From assembly GCA_964570895.1 (NCBI GenBank), contig CAZMZD010000001.1:248001-312000 (forward strand): a stretch of 64,000 nucleotides of DNA, read 5' to 3'. Positions 51,279 to 60,629 of this stretch are shown here, piece after piece. Under the pieces are notes generated by a model. The model was not told the DNA's origin. It made no database searches and saw nothing but the letters and a program-made list of their open reading frames with translations. The position numbers and the translations under genes are program-made. This DNA comes from RGIG1918 sp964570895. Lineage in GTDB: Bacteria > Cyanobacteriota > Vampirovibrionia > Gastranaerophilales > Gastranaerophilaceae. Position 1 is the stretch's first letter, and the number at the start of each line of letters is the position of its first letter.

Positions 51279-52226
51279 CTATAGGCGAGTGTTTTCGTTG
51301 TTTAAAAAGTCGTCGTAAGCAATTTTAAGCCCTTCTTCAAGAGTGACTTTTGCGCTCCAGCCAAGGTTTTTGAGCTTTGTGACATCAACCATTTTTTTCA
51401 TTGTGCCGTCAGGTTTAGTTGGGTCAAGTTTAATTTCACCTTCCCAGCCAACTGTTTTTGCAACAAGTTTTGCAAGCTCCATTATAGTCAAATCAACGCC
51501 TGTGCCCACGTTTACAAATTTGCCGACTTCGCGCGCCGTTTTTGTTTCCATCAAGAAAACGCAAGCGTCTGCAAGGTCATCACTAATCATAAATTCACGG
51601 CGAGGAGTGCCCGAACCCCAGATTGTGACTTCTTTTTTGCCTGCAAGTTTAGCTTCATGAAACCTTCTTATAAACATTGGAAGAACATGCCCGTTTTCAT
51701 TATGGTAACTATCTGAAATACCATATAAGTTACATGGCATAACTGCCATAAAATCCGTTCCATATTGCCTGTTATAAGCGTCACACAAGCAAATTCCGGA
51801 AATTTTAGCAAGAGCATACGGCTCATTTGTGGGTTCTAACTCTGATGTCAAAAGACATTCTTCTTTCATTGGTTGAGGCGCGCATTTAGGGTAAATACAG
51901 CTTGAGCCTAAAAACATTAACTTTTTAACGTTATTTTTATGCGAAGCTTCAATTACATTATTTTGAATTTTTAAGTTTGTTAGCATAAAATCAACGGGAT
52001 ATGTGCTGTTTGCGTGTATTCCGCCAACTTTTGCAGCAGCTAAAAATACCCAATCAGGCTTTTCTTTTTCAAAAAATTCAAAAACTTTTTGAGTGTCTGT
52101 TAAATCAAGTTCCGAGCTTGTTTTTTTAATAATGTTTGTATAGCCTTTTGCTTCAAGATTGCGAACAATAGCGCTGCCCACAAGCCCTCTGTGCCCCGCT
52201 ACGTATACTTTAATATTTTTATCCAT
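51279..52226 (-). CDS. fcl: GDP-L-fucose synthase
   Basis: 315 residues with GGAGGAT before the ATG. Short-chain dehydrogenase with YVAGHRGLVGSAIVRNL, LAAAKVGGIHAN, the catalytic SSCIYPKCAPQPM and YALAKISG (Y-x3-K), NLYGISDSYHNENGHVLP, and GSGTPRREFMISDDLA. It converts GDP-4-keto-6-deoxymannose to GDP-L-fucose. The partner dehydratase gmd is not in the window; the phosphohexomutase at 34004 could feed the route. Confidence 0.94.
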   Translation of the reverse strand: MDKNIKVYVAGHRGLVGSAIVRNLEAKGYTNIIKKTSSELDLTDTQKVFEFFEKEKPDWVFLAAAKVGGIHANSTYPVDFMLTNLKIQNNVIEASHKNNVKKLMFLGSSCIYPKCAPQPMKEECLLTSELEPTNEPYALAKISGICLCDAYNRQYGTDFMAVMPCNLYGISDSYHNENGHVLPMFIRRFHEAKLAGKKEVTIWGSGTPRREFMISDDLADACVFLMETKTAREVGKFVNVGTGVDLTIMELAKLVAKTVGWEGEIKLDPTKPDGTMKKMVDVTKLKNLGWSAKVTLEEGLKIAYDDFLNNENTRL

Positions 52227-52268
52227 ATCATCCTCCGTTTTCTAAATTATAAAACAATATTTCACTCC

Positions 52269-52297
52269 TTGCAAAACATTAAATAAAAATATAAAAT
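52269..52297 (+). promoter_or_regulatory. Promoter of the TPR gene, leaderless type
   Basis: TTGCAA (52269-52274), 17-bp spacer, TAAAAT (52292-52297), then 7 nt to the ATG at 52305 and no Shine-Dalgarno sequence. Confidence 0.55.
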
Positions 52298-52304
52298 TGT
52301 TCTT

Positions 52305-53984
52305 ATGAATGAAGTGGAAAAAAATTTATCCGGCGAAAAAGCCTTGGATTTTATAAAATTATCTTTTGAATTAAAAAGCTCGAAATTATATAAAGAAGCA
52401 ATAGAAATGCTCTACAAAGCGCTTTCATGCCCTGATATCGGCGATGGAAGATGTGAGATTATGTCACAAATTGCACAACTTTATTTTGAATTAAAAAATA
52501 TTGATAGAGCAATTGAGCAATATGAGAAAGCGCTTGATATTGATGAAGGGCATGAAGCTTCTTTGATTGGGCTTTCTAATGTTTATTTTTCACTTGCAGA
52601 TTACGATAAAGCGCTTGAAATTATGGAAAAACTTTGCCATGACAAACCAAGCGAATTAAATTATGTTTTTTACTTCAAAATTTTGTTTGAGCTTAAAAAA
52701 TATGTAAAAATTCAAGCAGTTTGGAATGACTTGCAACCGCAATATAAGCAAAATGAAGAGTTGATGTATATTCTATCAAAATCACTTGCGGGAGATAGAA
52801 AAAACATACTTTCAGAATTATTAGAAAAAAACCCTGAAAACAGGCTTGCTCTTTTAGATTACGCAGAAATTATAATTGAAGAAAATAATTTTAAATATGC
52901 GCTAGAGCTTTTACTTAGAGCAAAAAAAATCAAAGATGATTTTGCGGTTGAATTTCGTTTGGGTTATGCGTATTTTAATTTGGCACAATATCAAAATTCA
53001 ATTGGCGCGTATCTTAAAGCACTTGAGTTTAACCCGACATCAGATAAAGTTTATTACGAACTCGCGTCAGCTTATATTGAAATTTTTTGGTACGACGAAG
53101 CACTGATTGCGGTTAACCGCTCAATCGAACTTGCAGACAGCACCGAAGAAGTTGACACAAGAAGGCTTCTTGGCGCTTGGTTGAATTATAAAATCGGAAA
53201 ATTGGACAAAGCAAATGCCCTGCTCGATAGTTTTGATGAAAATTCAAAAGTTTATGAAGACGCAAAAATTTTAAAATACGTAATTATGTATCACGAAGGC
53301 GATGTTGTGATGTCAAAATTGCAGCTTGAAATTTTGCTTCGTTCAAACCCTGAAAACCCGCTTATATTATCAACCTTGGGTAAAATTTATAAACAAATGC
53401 AATATGAAACAAAAGCAATTGAAACATATAAAAAAGGGCTTGAAGTTTCACCTTGCTCGGTTGAATTTATGTCTGAACTTGCGGATTTATATATAGATAA
53501 AAATGACTACGAAAGCGCTTGGGAGCTGATTGATAAGCTTGAAAATATTAACGATAAAATTTTATCAATCTACAATTCTAAAGCGAGAATTTTTTACAGA
53601 AAAAATGAATTTGAAAAAGCATATTTAGAGCTTAAAAAATATATTGATTTAGATAAAAATAATGCAGAAGTTTACTACTTTGCAGGGCTTATTTTAAACG
53701 ATGACAACAAGCCTGAAGCAGCAATTGAGCACTTAAAAACAGCAATTAAATTAAACCCTGAAGCCGGAAAATATTATTCTCAACTTGCAAAATCTTATGA
53801 GATTTTAGGCAAAGCGGAAATTGCGATGGCTTGGGCAAAAGAAGCGTGCATTGTTTCAGGAAATGAGCCGTTATTTTTAGAGCGAGCTTATGAACTTGCA
53901 AAAAATGCCGGCCTTAAAGAAGACGAAAGAAGTTTTGAAGTGCGCTTAAAATATTTTAAAGGCGGCACAGCAGGCTCAATTTAA
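52305..53984 (+). CDS. Large TPR-repeat protein
   Basis: 559 residues, nearly all TPR units of 34 residues from about 15 to 540. Examples are AQLYFELKNIDRAIEQYEKA, LSNVYFSLADYDKALEIMEK, LGYAYFNLAQYQNSIGAYLK and LAKSYEILGKAEIAMAWAKE, each with the W/Y-L-G-Y-A-F-A-P pattern. No signal peptide or membrane segment is seen. TPR superhelices hold together protein complexes; no partner is indicated by neighbours. The gene is alone between fcl and a convergent radical SAM gene. Confidence 0.88.
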   Translation: MNEVEKNLSGEKALDFIKLSFELKSSKLYKEAIEMLYKALSCPDIGDGRCEIMSQIAQLYFELKNIDRAIEQYEKALDIDEGHEASLIGLSNVYFSLADYDKALEIMEKLCHDKPSELNYVFYFKILFELKKYVKIQAVWNDLQPQYKQNEELMYILSKSLAGDRKNILSELLEKNPENRLALLDYAEIIIEENNFKYALELLLRAKKIKDDFAVEFRLGYAYFNLAQYQNSIGAYLKALEFNPTSDKVYYELASAYIEIFWYDEALIAVNRSIELADSTEEVDTRRLLGAWLNYKIGKLDKANALLDSFDENSKVYEDAKILKYVIMYHEGDVVMSKLQLEILLRSNPENPLILSTLGKIYKQMQYETKAIETYKKGLEVSPCSVEFMSELADLYIDKNDYESAWELIDKLENINDKILSIYNSKARIFYRKNEFEKAYLELKKYIDLDKNNAEVYYFAGLILNDDNKPEAAIEHLKTAIKLNPEAGKYYSQLAKSYEILGKAEIAMAWAKEACIVSGNEPLFLERAYELAKNAGLKEDERSFEVRLKYFKGGTAGSI

Positions 53985-53999
53985 GCACTATATGCAAAA

Positions 54000-54908
54000 T
54001 CAATAACGGCCAAGAGCATACTTTGAGCCTTGATAGGAATTTCGCTGTTGCATAATTTTATCAATCAAATTTGTTGTGTGGAATTTGTGTTCAATCCACA
54101 AAGGGGAAATTAATTCAGACTTCAAGCCGCTTCCTGCAAGCCTTTGAATAGTTGTTTCAGGGGGCAGGATTTCAAGAGAGTCGCAAACTAAATTGCAATA
54201 ATCTTCTTCAGACATTGAATCAATTTTACCTGCAAATTGGGCGAGTTTGGAGCCTTTTAAGATGGTTAACATGTGAAATTTTATGCCATCGATTTTGAGC
54301 TCGGCAAGTTTTTCAATTGTTTCAATCATCATAGAGCGGGTTTCGTTTGGAAGCCCAAAAATTGTGTGCACGCAGACATTAATTCCTGCCTCTTTTATCA
54401 TTTCGTAAGCGCGCAAGAAACAGTCAAAATCGTGCCCACGGTTGATTATTTTAAGTGTTTCGTTGTGAATTGATTGAAGCCCGAGCTCGATTTGCGGAAA
54501 TTTTAATTTAGAAATTATTTTGATTTTTTCGCGATCAATGCAATCAGGGCGAGTGCCAATTGAAATGCCGACTATTCTATCATCAACAAATGCTTCGTTG
54601 TAGATTTTCTCAAGCTCGTATGCAGGTTTATAAGTGTTTGAAAAAGCTTGAAAATATGCGATGTATTTTTCAGCCTTAAATCTTTTTGGAAGAATTTCAA
54701 TTCCTTCTAAAATCTGCTCTCTGATTGATAATTCGTTCGAATGGGTGCTTCCAAAACTTCCCGCTTCATCGCAGAAAATGCAACCGTCATAAGATATTGT
54801 GCCATCTCTGTTTGGGCATGAAAAACCGGCGTCAATAATGAGTTTATGAACCTTGACGCCGAATTTATCTTTTAAAAATTTATTATATGTGTTGTATCTT
54901 TTATCCAA
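54000..54908 (-). CDS. Radical SAM protein of the YhcC (TIGR01212) family
   Basis: 302 residues, TTG start at 54906-54908. The cluster motif is unusual for radical SAM enzymes, as in YhcC: CPNRDGTISYDGCIFCDEAG (C-x(12)-C-x2-C instead of C-x3-C-x2-C). Further motifs: ISIGTRPDCI, PQIELGLQSIHNETLKIINRG, VHTIFGLPNETRSMM and LTILKGSKLA. Family function is not established. It starts on the base after the stop of the small zinc ribbon gene, so the two are translationally coupled. Confidence 0.9.
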   Translation of the reverse strand: MDKRYNTYNKFLKDKFGVKVHKLIIDAGFSCPNRDGTISYDGCIFCDEAGSFGSTHSNELSIREQILEGIEILPKRFKAEKYIAYFQAFSNTYKPAYELEKIYNEAFVDDRIVGISIGTRPDCIDREKIKIISKLKFPQIELGLQSIHNETLKIINRGHDFDCFLRAYEMIKEAGINVCVHTIFGLPNETRSMMIETIEKLAELKIDGIKFHMLTILKGSKLAQFAGKIDSMSEEDYCNLVCDSLEILPPETTIQRLAGSGLKSELISPLWIEHKFHTTNLIDKIMQQRNSYQGSKYALGRY

Positions 54909-55073
54909 TTATTCGTTATCTTCTTTTGCCGGTGGATATAAATAATGTTCTCCGCATTTTGGGCAGATAACTTCTTGTTGTTTTCCGTCTTCTAGTTCAA
55001 CAACTTCAAAAAGCTCTTTGCAAGCTGAATTTGAACATCTAATAGCCCATGAAGGTCTAACTATTCTTGCCAT
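54909..55073 (-). CDS. Small zinc-ribbon protein, 54 residues
   Basis: ATG at 55071-55073 with GGAGAAAC upstream. The peptide is MARIVRPSWAIRCSNSAC, then KELFEVVELEDGKQQEVICP, then KCGEHYLYPPAKEDNE. Two Cys pairs (C-x5-C and C-x2-C) form a plausible zinc ribbon. The stop TAA is followed directly by the TTG of the radical SAM gene. The protein family is not named here; a helper or nucleic-acid-binding role is conceivable. Confidence 0.75.
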   Translation of the reverse strand: MARIVRPSWAIRCSNSACKELFEVVELEDGKQQEVICPKCGEHYLYPPAKEDNE

Positions 55074-55138
55074 TTTGTTTCTCCTATATCAAATTTATGT
55101 ACTATATTTTAGCGCATATCTCATAAATTGGCAAATTA

Positions 55139-55147
55139 TGGTATAAT
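55139..55147 (+). promoter_or_regulatory. Extended -10 promoter upstream of surE
   Basis: TGG-TATAAT, an extended -10 element with no clear -35. Transcription would start near 55154, leaving a ~28-nt leader to the ATG at 55182. Confidence 0.55.
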
Positions 55148-55181
55148 TAAAAAATAATAGATAGCTTACGGGATTTTTAAC

Positions 55182-55991
55182 ATGAAGATTTTAATTTCAA
55201 ACGATGACGGAATTGCAGCAATTGGCATTAGATGTTTAATTGAAGTGTTAAGCAAAGAGCACGACGTGTACGTTGTGGCACCTGACAGAGAACGCTCTGC
55301 AGCAGGGCATTCGCTCACTTTACACACACCTCTTCGCGTTGAAGAATTAGAATCGAAATTTGGCGCAAAAAGAGTTTGGGTTACAACAGGAACCCCTGGG
55401 GATTGCGTGAAAATCGGGCTTGCAGCAATTTTAGAAGAAAACGAAAAGCCCGATATTGTGATTTCAGGGATTAACCACGGCCCTAACCTCGGGATAGACA
55501 TTTTATATTCAGGAACAGTGAGCTGTGCTATGGAAGGAGCTATGCTTGGCTATCCTGCAATTGCGGTTTCTCTTGCAAGTATGTCGCCTGAACCTATGTA
55601 TTTTGTTTCAACAGCAAATTTTGTAAGCAAACTTTTGCCGCAAGTTGAAAAAATGAAATTCCCGAAAAAGACTATTCTTAACATAAACACGCCTGCGCTT
55701 CTTGAAGAAGATGTGGCAGGGGTTGAAATTACCAAGCTCGGAACAAAAATGTTTACAGACGCTTACGAAAAAAGAATTGACCCGAGAGGGAAAGTATATT
55801 ATTGGATGGCCGGTGAATTGACAACAAAACATGAAGAAGATGGCACGGACATTGCGGCGCTTCGTCAAAATAAAGTGTCTATTACGCCTGTTTCTTTTGA
55901 ATTAACCAACCATGATATAATGAAAGAAATTGAAAACAGATTTTGCAAAGACGGCGTATGTGAATGGTACGGCGAAAGCGGAGAATCTTAG
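55182..55991 (+). CDS. surE: 5'/3'-nucleotidase SurE
   Basis: 269 residues. Metal-binding start ILISNDDGIAAIGI (Asp-Asp), VVAPDRERSAAGHSLT (catalytic region with Ser), TTGTPGDCV, VISGINHGPNLG and YSGTVSCAMEG are all present. SurE dephosphorylates nucleoside monophosphates and short polyphosphate. It is the first gene of a run surE, purH, MFS, SEC-C protein, thioredoxin-like protein that ends at the terminator near 60602; the purine link to purH makes sense. Confidence 0.94.
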   Translation: MKILISNDDGIAAIGIRCLIEVLSKEHDVYVVAPDRERSAAGHSLTLHTPLRVEELESKFGAKRVWVTTGTPGDCVKIGLAAILEENEKPDIVISGINHGPNLGIDILYSGTVSCAMEGAMLGYPAIAVSLASMSPEPMYFVSTANFVSKLLPQVEKMKFPKKTILNINTPALLEEDVAGVEITKLGTKMFTDAYEKRIDPRGKVYYWMAGELTTKHEEDGTDIAALRQNKVSITPVSFELTNHDIMKEIENRFCKDGVCEWYGESGES

Positions 55992-56025
55992 TCTAAAATA
56001 ATAAAATAACAACGAGGGAGAAGAC

Positions 56026-57522
56026 ATGAGAGCATATTTGAGCGTTTCCTGTAAGGAAGGCATGGTTGAGTTTGCAAAAAAACTCGAGCAATTGAAGTGG
56101 GAAATTGTGGCAACCGGAAACACTGCAAAAACACTTACGGAAGCAGGGGTCAAGGTTATAAATTCATCTGAAATTACAGGTTTCACGGAACTTTTAGGAG
56201 GAAGAGTAAAATCACTTCATCCTGATATTTTCGCTTCGCTTTTAGCAAAAGAAGGCGAACGAGCAGGGCTTAATTTTCCTGCGTTTGACCTTGTGGCGGT
56301 TGATTTGTATCACATCGAGCAATATTTAGGAAAAAATATAGATATCGAAACACTGCAAGAAAACATTGATATAGGAGGCGTTGCACTTCTTCGCGCAGGC
56401 GCTAAAAATTATCAAAATGTGATTGTTATATCTAACCCAAAAGACTATGAAATTAATGTTGAAGATGTGACGGATGAGGCTCGCGCAGAGCTTGCACTTA
56501 AGGCATATCAAAAAACAGCAATTTATGACTCTGTTGTGTATGATGTTTTAAGTTCAAACTTAAAAGATGAAAAATTGAAAAATTTTGAACACCTCTCACT
56601 TACAAAAGAAGGGGATTTAAGATATGGCGAAAACCCGCACCAAAGCGCAGCTTTATACAAAAACTTCGGGGAAGATTTTATTGACTACGAAGTTTTAAAC
56701 GGGAAAGCGCTTTCGTATAACAACATTTTAGACACAACGGCAGCCATAAACATTGTTTCAGACTTTTTTGACGTGTGCGCGTGCGCAATTATAAAACACA
56801 CAAACCCTTGCGGGGTGGCGCTTGCGCCAACACTAGAAGAAGCTTGGGACAAAGCGCTTGACTGTGACCCATTGAGCGCGTTTGGCGGAATTGTTGCTTT
56901 TTCAAAGCCAATTAATGAAGATATTGCAAAGAAATTAACCGCAATGTTTTTGGAAGTGGTTGTGGCGCCTGATTTTTCAGACGAAGCACTTAAAACATTA
57001 AAAACAAAGAAAAATTTAAGGGTGATTAAATTAAACACGTCGCTTGAAACAATTAAAAGCACGCAAGGAAGGGAATATCACCACACACCGTTTGGCGTTC
57101 TTGTTCAAGAAAAAGACACGAAAGAGCTTAATCCAGAGGATTTCAAGGTTGCGACAAAGCAAAAACCAACTCAAGAACAAGTTGAAGATATGATTTTTGC
57201 CTTCAAAGTGGCGCGCCATGTGAAATCGAACGCAATTGTGATTGCAAAAGATTTGAGAACGCTCGGAATTTGCGGCGGACAAACAAGCAGGGTTGGGGCG
57301 CTTGAGGTGGCGCTTCAAAGAGTTTGCGACAGCCCAAAAGATGCAATTGTGGCGTCTGATGGCTTCTTGCCGGCGCTTGACAACATTGAACTTGCGGTTC
57401 AAAACAGAATTGCGGGAATAATTCAACCCGGGGGAAGCATTAAAGACCCTGATGTAATTGCAGCTGCGGATAAATATGGCTTAACAATGATTACAACAGG
57501 CGTTAGACATTTTAAACACTAA
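56026..57522 (+). CDS. purH: Bifunctional AICAR formyltransferase/IMP cyclohydrolase
   Basis: 498 residues with AGGGAG before the ATG. The N-terminal cyclohydrolase domain (about 1-190) shows SVSCKEGMVEFAKKL, ATGNTAKTL, GGRVKSLHPDIFASLLA and VDLYHI. The C-terminal formyltransferase domain has RYGENPHQSAALY, NILDTTAAINIV, AIIKHTNPCG, CDPLSAFGGIVAFS, VKSNAIVIAKD and GGQTSRVGALEVA. It carries out the last two steps of IMP synthesis with 10-formyl-tetrahydrofolate. Its stop overlaps the MFS start (TAATG). Confidence 0.96.
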   Translation: MRAYLSVSCKEGMVEFAKKLEQLKWEIVATGNTAKTLTEAGVKVINSSEITGFTELLGGRVKSLHPDIFASLLAKEGERAGLNFPAFDLVAVDLYHIEQYLGKNIDIETLQENIDIGGVALLRAGAKNYQNVIVISNPKDYEINVEDVTDEARAELALKAYQKTAIYDSVVYDVLSSNLKDEKLKNFEHLSLTKEGDLRYGENPHQSAALYKNFGEDFIDYEVLNGKALSYNNILDTTAAINIVSDFFDVCACAIIKHTNPCGVALAPTLEEAWDKALDCDPLSAFGGIVAFSKPINEDIAKKLTAMFLEVVVAPDFSDEALKTLKTKKNLRVIKLNTSLETIKSTQGREYHHTPFGVLVQEKDTKELNPEDFKVATKQKPTQEQVEDMIFAFKVARHVKSNAIVIAKDLRTLGICGGQTSRVGALEVALQRVCDSPKDAIVASDGFLPALDNIELAVQNRIAGIIQPGGSIKDPDVIAAADKYGLTMITTGVRHFKH

Positions 57523-58685
57523 TGGAAAAATCTAGCAAAAATTCAATATTTTTATTGTCATCAGGGCATTTCACAGTGGACGTGTTCTCGTCTGCAATGG
57601 TGCCTCTGTACCCGTATTTAGTTGAAAAATTAGGAATGACACTTGCAACAATAAGCGTGATTGTGGCGCTTGGGCATTTGTTTTCCTCAATGTTGCAGCC
57701 GCTATTTGGCTTTTTTGCAGACAAAATGCGCCATAGGGCTTTTATGTTTTGGGGACTTGTCTTATCTTCAATTTTTATACCACTCTCAATTACATCAACT
57801 GCAACCTCTTCGCTTGCGATATTTTTTATGATTGGGGTTATCGGAAATGCGATTTTTCACCCGCAAGTAACCTCGATGATATCAATTTACACAAAAGAAA
57901 ATTCAGACCTCACAAAATATATGGGGATATTTTTAGGCTCCGGCACAATCGGTTATGCAATTGGGCCTTATGTTTCTTCAATGTTGGTTGAGAAGCTTGG
58001 GATAAATTATATTTTTGCACTTACAATTTTTGGGCTTGCGTGCGCTTTTATGATGTACTTTATGCTGCCAAAAATTCCGACAAGCGCAATATCCACTGCG
58101 CGCGAAAAATTTTTACCGCTTATGAAAGAGGTGTTTTCATCGCCCGTTATGGTGAACCTCACTTGGATATCGGTTGTGAAATCGATGGTGAGTATGACAT
58201 GCGCTACATATTTTCCGTTTATTCTTGAGCGATACGGATTTTCGCTTTCGCAAACAGGGTTTATTATAACGATATTTTTCTTAACAGCCGGCGTTGCAAC
58301 TATGCTAAGCACAGTGTTTGAGCGGAAAATTGGCGCAAGAATGCTTATAAAATATGCATTTATCGTGCTTTTGCCTCTGATGTTACTTACGCTATACACA
58401 CTCAAATTTTCAAGAGTTTTAGGGCTTTTAGTGTTTATTTTTATGGGATTTTTCATATTTTTATCTGTGAGCATAACCGTTGTTTTGGCGCAAAAGAATA
58501 TGCCGGAGCATAGAGCGGTCGTATCCGGCGTGACGCAAGGGTTTTCTTGGGGGCTCGCAGCGCTTACACTCATACCTTTCGGTTATCTTGCAGAAGCAAC
58601 AAGCATTGAAACAGTGCTCACAATAGCTTGCATTATAGCCTTTGTGACAGGACTATTTTTTGTGGACAAAAGGCTTGAGGGTTAG
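57522..58685 (+). CDS. MFS transporter of the fosmidomycin-resistance (Fsr) type
   Basis: 387 residues and about twelve membrane segments. The N-terminus SSGHFTVDVFSSAMVPLYPY and GHLFSSMLQPLFGFFADK, then IGNAIFHPQVTSMI, match the Fsr group (H-x2-D near the start, FHP in TM5). Fsr exports fosmidomycin in E. coli, but the natural substrates of the family are poorly known. It is translationally coupled to purH, which may mean a nucleoside or base derivative is moved; that is inference. Confidence 0.85.
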   Translation: MEKSSKNSIFLLSSGHFTVDVFSSAMVPLYPYLVEKLGMTLATISVIVALGHLFSSMLQPLFGFFADKMRHRAFMFWGLVLSSIFIPLSITSTATSSLAIFFMIGVIGNAIFHPQVTSMISIYTKENSDLTKYMGIFLGSGTIGYAIGPYVSSMLVEKLGINYIFALTIFGLACAFMMYFMLPKIPTSAISTAREKFLPLMKEVFSSPVMVNLTWISVVKSMVSMTCATYFPFILERYGFSLSQTGFIITIFFLTAGVATMLSTVFERKIGARMLIKYAFIVLLPLMLLTLYTLKFSRVLGLLVFIFMGFFIFLSVSITVVLAQKNMPEHRAVVSGVTQGFSWGLAALTLIPFGYLAEATSIETVLTIACIIAFVTGLFFVDKRLEG

Positions 58686-58729
58686 ATTGAGCGAAAAATT
58701 CAAAGAGGAGTTTAAATTAGGGGAAAATT

Positions 58730-60016
58730 ATGGGAATAGTTGAAGATATACAATTGATAAGTAATTCGGTTCATAAGACGCTTGATTTGATGGCGTTTAA
58801 CGAAAAACTCGGAGCGGATTTTGAAAATTTTATAAAAAAATACGAAATTCAAATTTCGACCCAAAAAGAGCTGACTCAAATTATGTTTTTCTACCTTTTT
58901 GAATCAAGAATGCATACAGGGGTTTCACCGTTCGATTATTTAAAGAGCGAAAAGCTTTTGGATGAGAGCATTTGCGAAGCGTTTGCAGATAGTTTTACAG
59001 GTATTTTTCAAGTGAATAAAATTAAGCAAAATTCGCTTCTTGTGTATTCTCTTGTGAACGAAAAAGAATATGAACTCATGACACTTTCTAAAACCTCTAA
59101 TTTTAGAGGACTTGGGCAAAAAGACTACATTGAAGCAAGGGTTATAAGATTAAACGGGGCGTATTTTGCGCTTGATATTTTAACCGTTATTCCGTCTTCA
59201 AAAAGGTTTATTGCGCTCTCTAACGGGATTTCACACCTAGTTAAAAATCCTAAAAAAATATATTGGGATAACGAAGCGAAGTTTAAAGAGTTTGAAGAAA
59301 TTTCAGACATTATGACAAAAAGCTTTGTAAAATGCACAGGAAGCCATTTGACAATTACTTCAAACAAGCTCGCTGACGGGCTTTTACAGCATTTTAATTT
59401 TTATCATCATAATCTGTTACCGGAAGATGACAAGCTTGAAAATTGGCTTACAGATGATTATTCGCTTGAATATGCAGATATTGAAAAACTGAAAAACGAA
59501 AGCGTTTCAGATAACACGTTTGATAACCTGGCGGGCGGTTTCTCGGGGCACAGCGCAAATTACAATGTGGGTTATTGGGTGGACGACACACTTGGAATTT
59601 TTATCATTCCAAACCTTGGCACATTTTTTGAAATATTTAAAAACAAAAATCACACAATTAAAAAATGGAAAGAGTGCATTATTGAATTTTTGAATTTGGA
59701 TAAAATTCCGCTTAGCGTGATTGAAGAAGCATTTAAATTAAATGAAAATGCGCTTGAAATATTTAACGAGGCACTAAGCGAAAAAGTTAATTCAAAAGAA
59801 GATTTAATTAACCAATATAAGCCTGATTACCTTTCAGGGAAGAGGTTTTCGCCAACGCTTGTTTTGTATAATTCAAAATTGTTCCAAGAAATTTTTGATG
59901 AAATAGATAGAATTGAAGCAAAACAAAACCTAGAAGAAAACGCAAAAAGCATTGGCAGAAACGACCCTTGCCCATGCGGAAGCGGGAAAAAATATAAAAA
60001 TTGTTGCGGAAAATAA
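58730..60016 (+). CDS. Hypothetical protein with a C-terminal SEC-C zinc motif
   Basis: 428 residues with GGGGA before the ATG. The last 20 residues (GRNDPCPCGSGKKYKNCCGK) are a SEC-C motif, the same metal-binding tail SecA uses to contact SecB and ribosomes. The preceding 400 residues are not recognised: a helical acidic body with KTLDLMAFNEKL near the start, a central part with YIEARVIRLNGAYFALDILT and a glycine-rich GGFSGHSANYNVGYWVDD. Proteins of this layout are probably chaperone-like or RNA- or protein-binding; no catalytic site is evident. Confidence 0.82.
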   Translation: MGIVEDIQLISNSVHKTLDLMAFNEKLGADFENFIKKYEIQISTQKELTQIMFFYLFESRMHTGVSPFDYLKSEKLLDESICEAFADSFTGIFQVNKIKQNSLLVYSLVNEKEYELMTLSKTSNFRGLGQKDYIEARVIRLNGAYFALDILTVIPSSKRFIALSNGISHLVKNPKKIYWDNEAKFKEFEEISDIMTKSFVKCTGSHLTITSNKLADGLLQHFNFYHHNLLPEDDKLENWLTDDYSLEYADIEKLKNESVSDNTFDNLAGGFSGHSANYNVGYWVDDTLGIFIIPNLGTFFEIFKNKNHTIKKWKECIIEFLNLDKIPLSVIEEAFKLNENALEIFNEALSEKVNSKEDLINQYKPDYLSGKRFSPTLVLYNSKLFQEIFDEIDRIEAKQNLEENAKSIGRNDPCPCGSGKKYKNCCGK

Positions 60017-60083
60017 TTAAATTTTTCTTGATAATTGCTGAAAAAAAGTTTATTATAGGCTTGTAGCAACGGAGTATTTATTT

Positions 60084-60581
60084 ATGGCAATGGAAACAAA
60101 AGAAAAAAAATGTTGTACTAAAGTGTGGCTTGTAATTACGCTTGTTTTGGCGCTTTATTCAACAATTGTAACTAGTTATATCGGTTTAAAATTGGGCATT
60201 TTTGACCCGCAATCACCGATTAATCAACAACCGTTGATTAATTATACAATCACTAAAAAATTCGCTAAAAATAAAACTTTTGCGAAAGCGCAAGAAACCA
60301 AAAAGCCAATGGTGGTTTTATTCTATGCGGATTGGTGCAAATTCTGCAAAATGCTCGCTCCGGATTTCAGCAAGGTAGTTAAGAAAAAAGCTTTCAAAGA
60401 AACATTTGCAGCGGCTTATGTGAACTGCGACGCGCCGGAAAACCAAGATTTAGTGAACGAATATGAAATTCACGGCTTCCCGACGGTGTTCCTTATAACA
60501 CCTGATGGAAACAAAAAAATGCTTGATGCAGAGATTTTCCACGACAAAGAAGCAGTAAATATCTTAAAATCCATGTTGTAA
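60084..60581 (+). CDS. Membrane-anchored thioredoxin-like protein
   Basis: 165 residues with GGAG near the start. Residues 13-36 are one membrane helix after a lysine- and cysteine-bearing cytoplasmic tip (EKKCCTK), so the thioredoxin domain faces the periplasm. The active site is FYADWCKFCKMLAPDF (CKFC). The cis-Pro loop is HGFPTVFLITPDG. Such proteins reduce or shuffle disulfides or deliver electrons to cytochrome c maturation; the CxxC spacer KF is not diagnostic. A strong terminator follows, ending the surE run. Confidence 0.88.
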   Translation: MAMETKEKKCCTKVWLVITLVLALYSTIVTSYIGLKLGIFDPQSPINQQPLINYTITKKFAKNKTFAKAQETKKPMVVLFYADWCKFCKMLAPDFSKVVKKKAFKETFAAAYVNCDAPENQDLVNEYEIHGFPTVFLITPDGNKKMLDAEIFHDKEAVNILKSML

Positions 60582-60601
60582 TAAGATTTTTCAGAGATTT
60601 T

Positions 60602-60628
60602 AAAAACCGCCTGTTATGGGCGGTTTTT
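60602..60628 (+). terminator. Terminator of the surE-thioredoxin operon
   Basis: AAAAACCGCC, 6-base loop, GGGCGGTTTTT. A strong GC stem with a T run 20 bp after the stop codon. Confidence 0.9.
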
Positions 60629-60629
60629 G

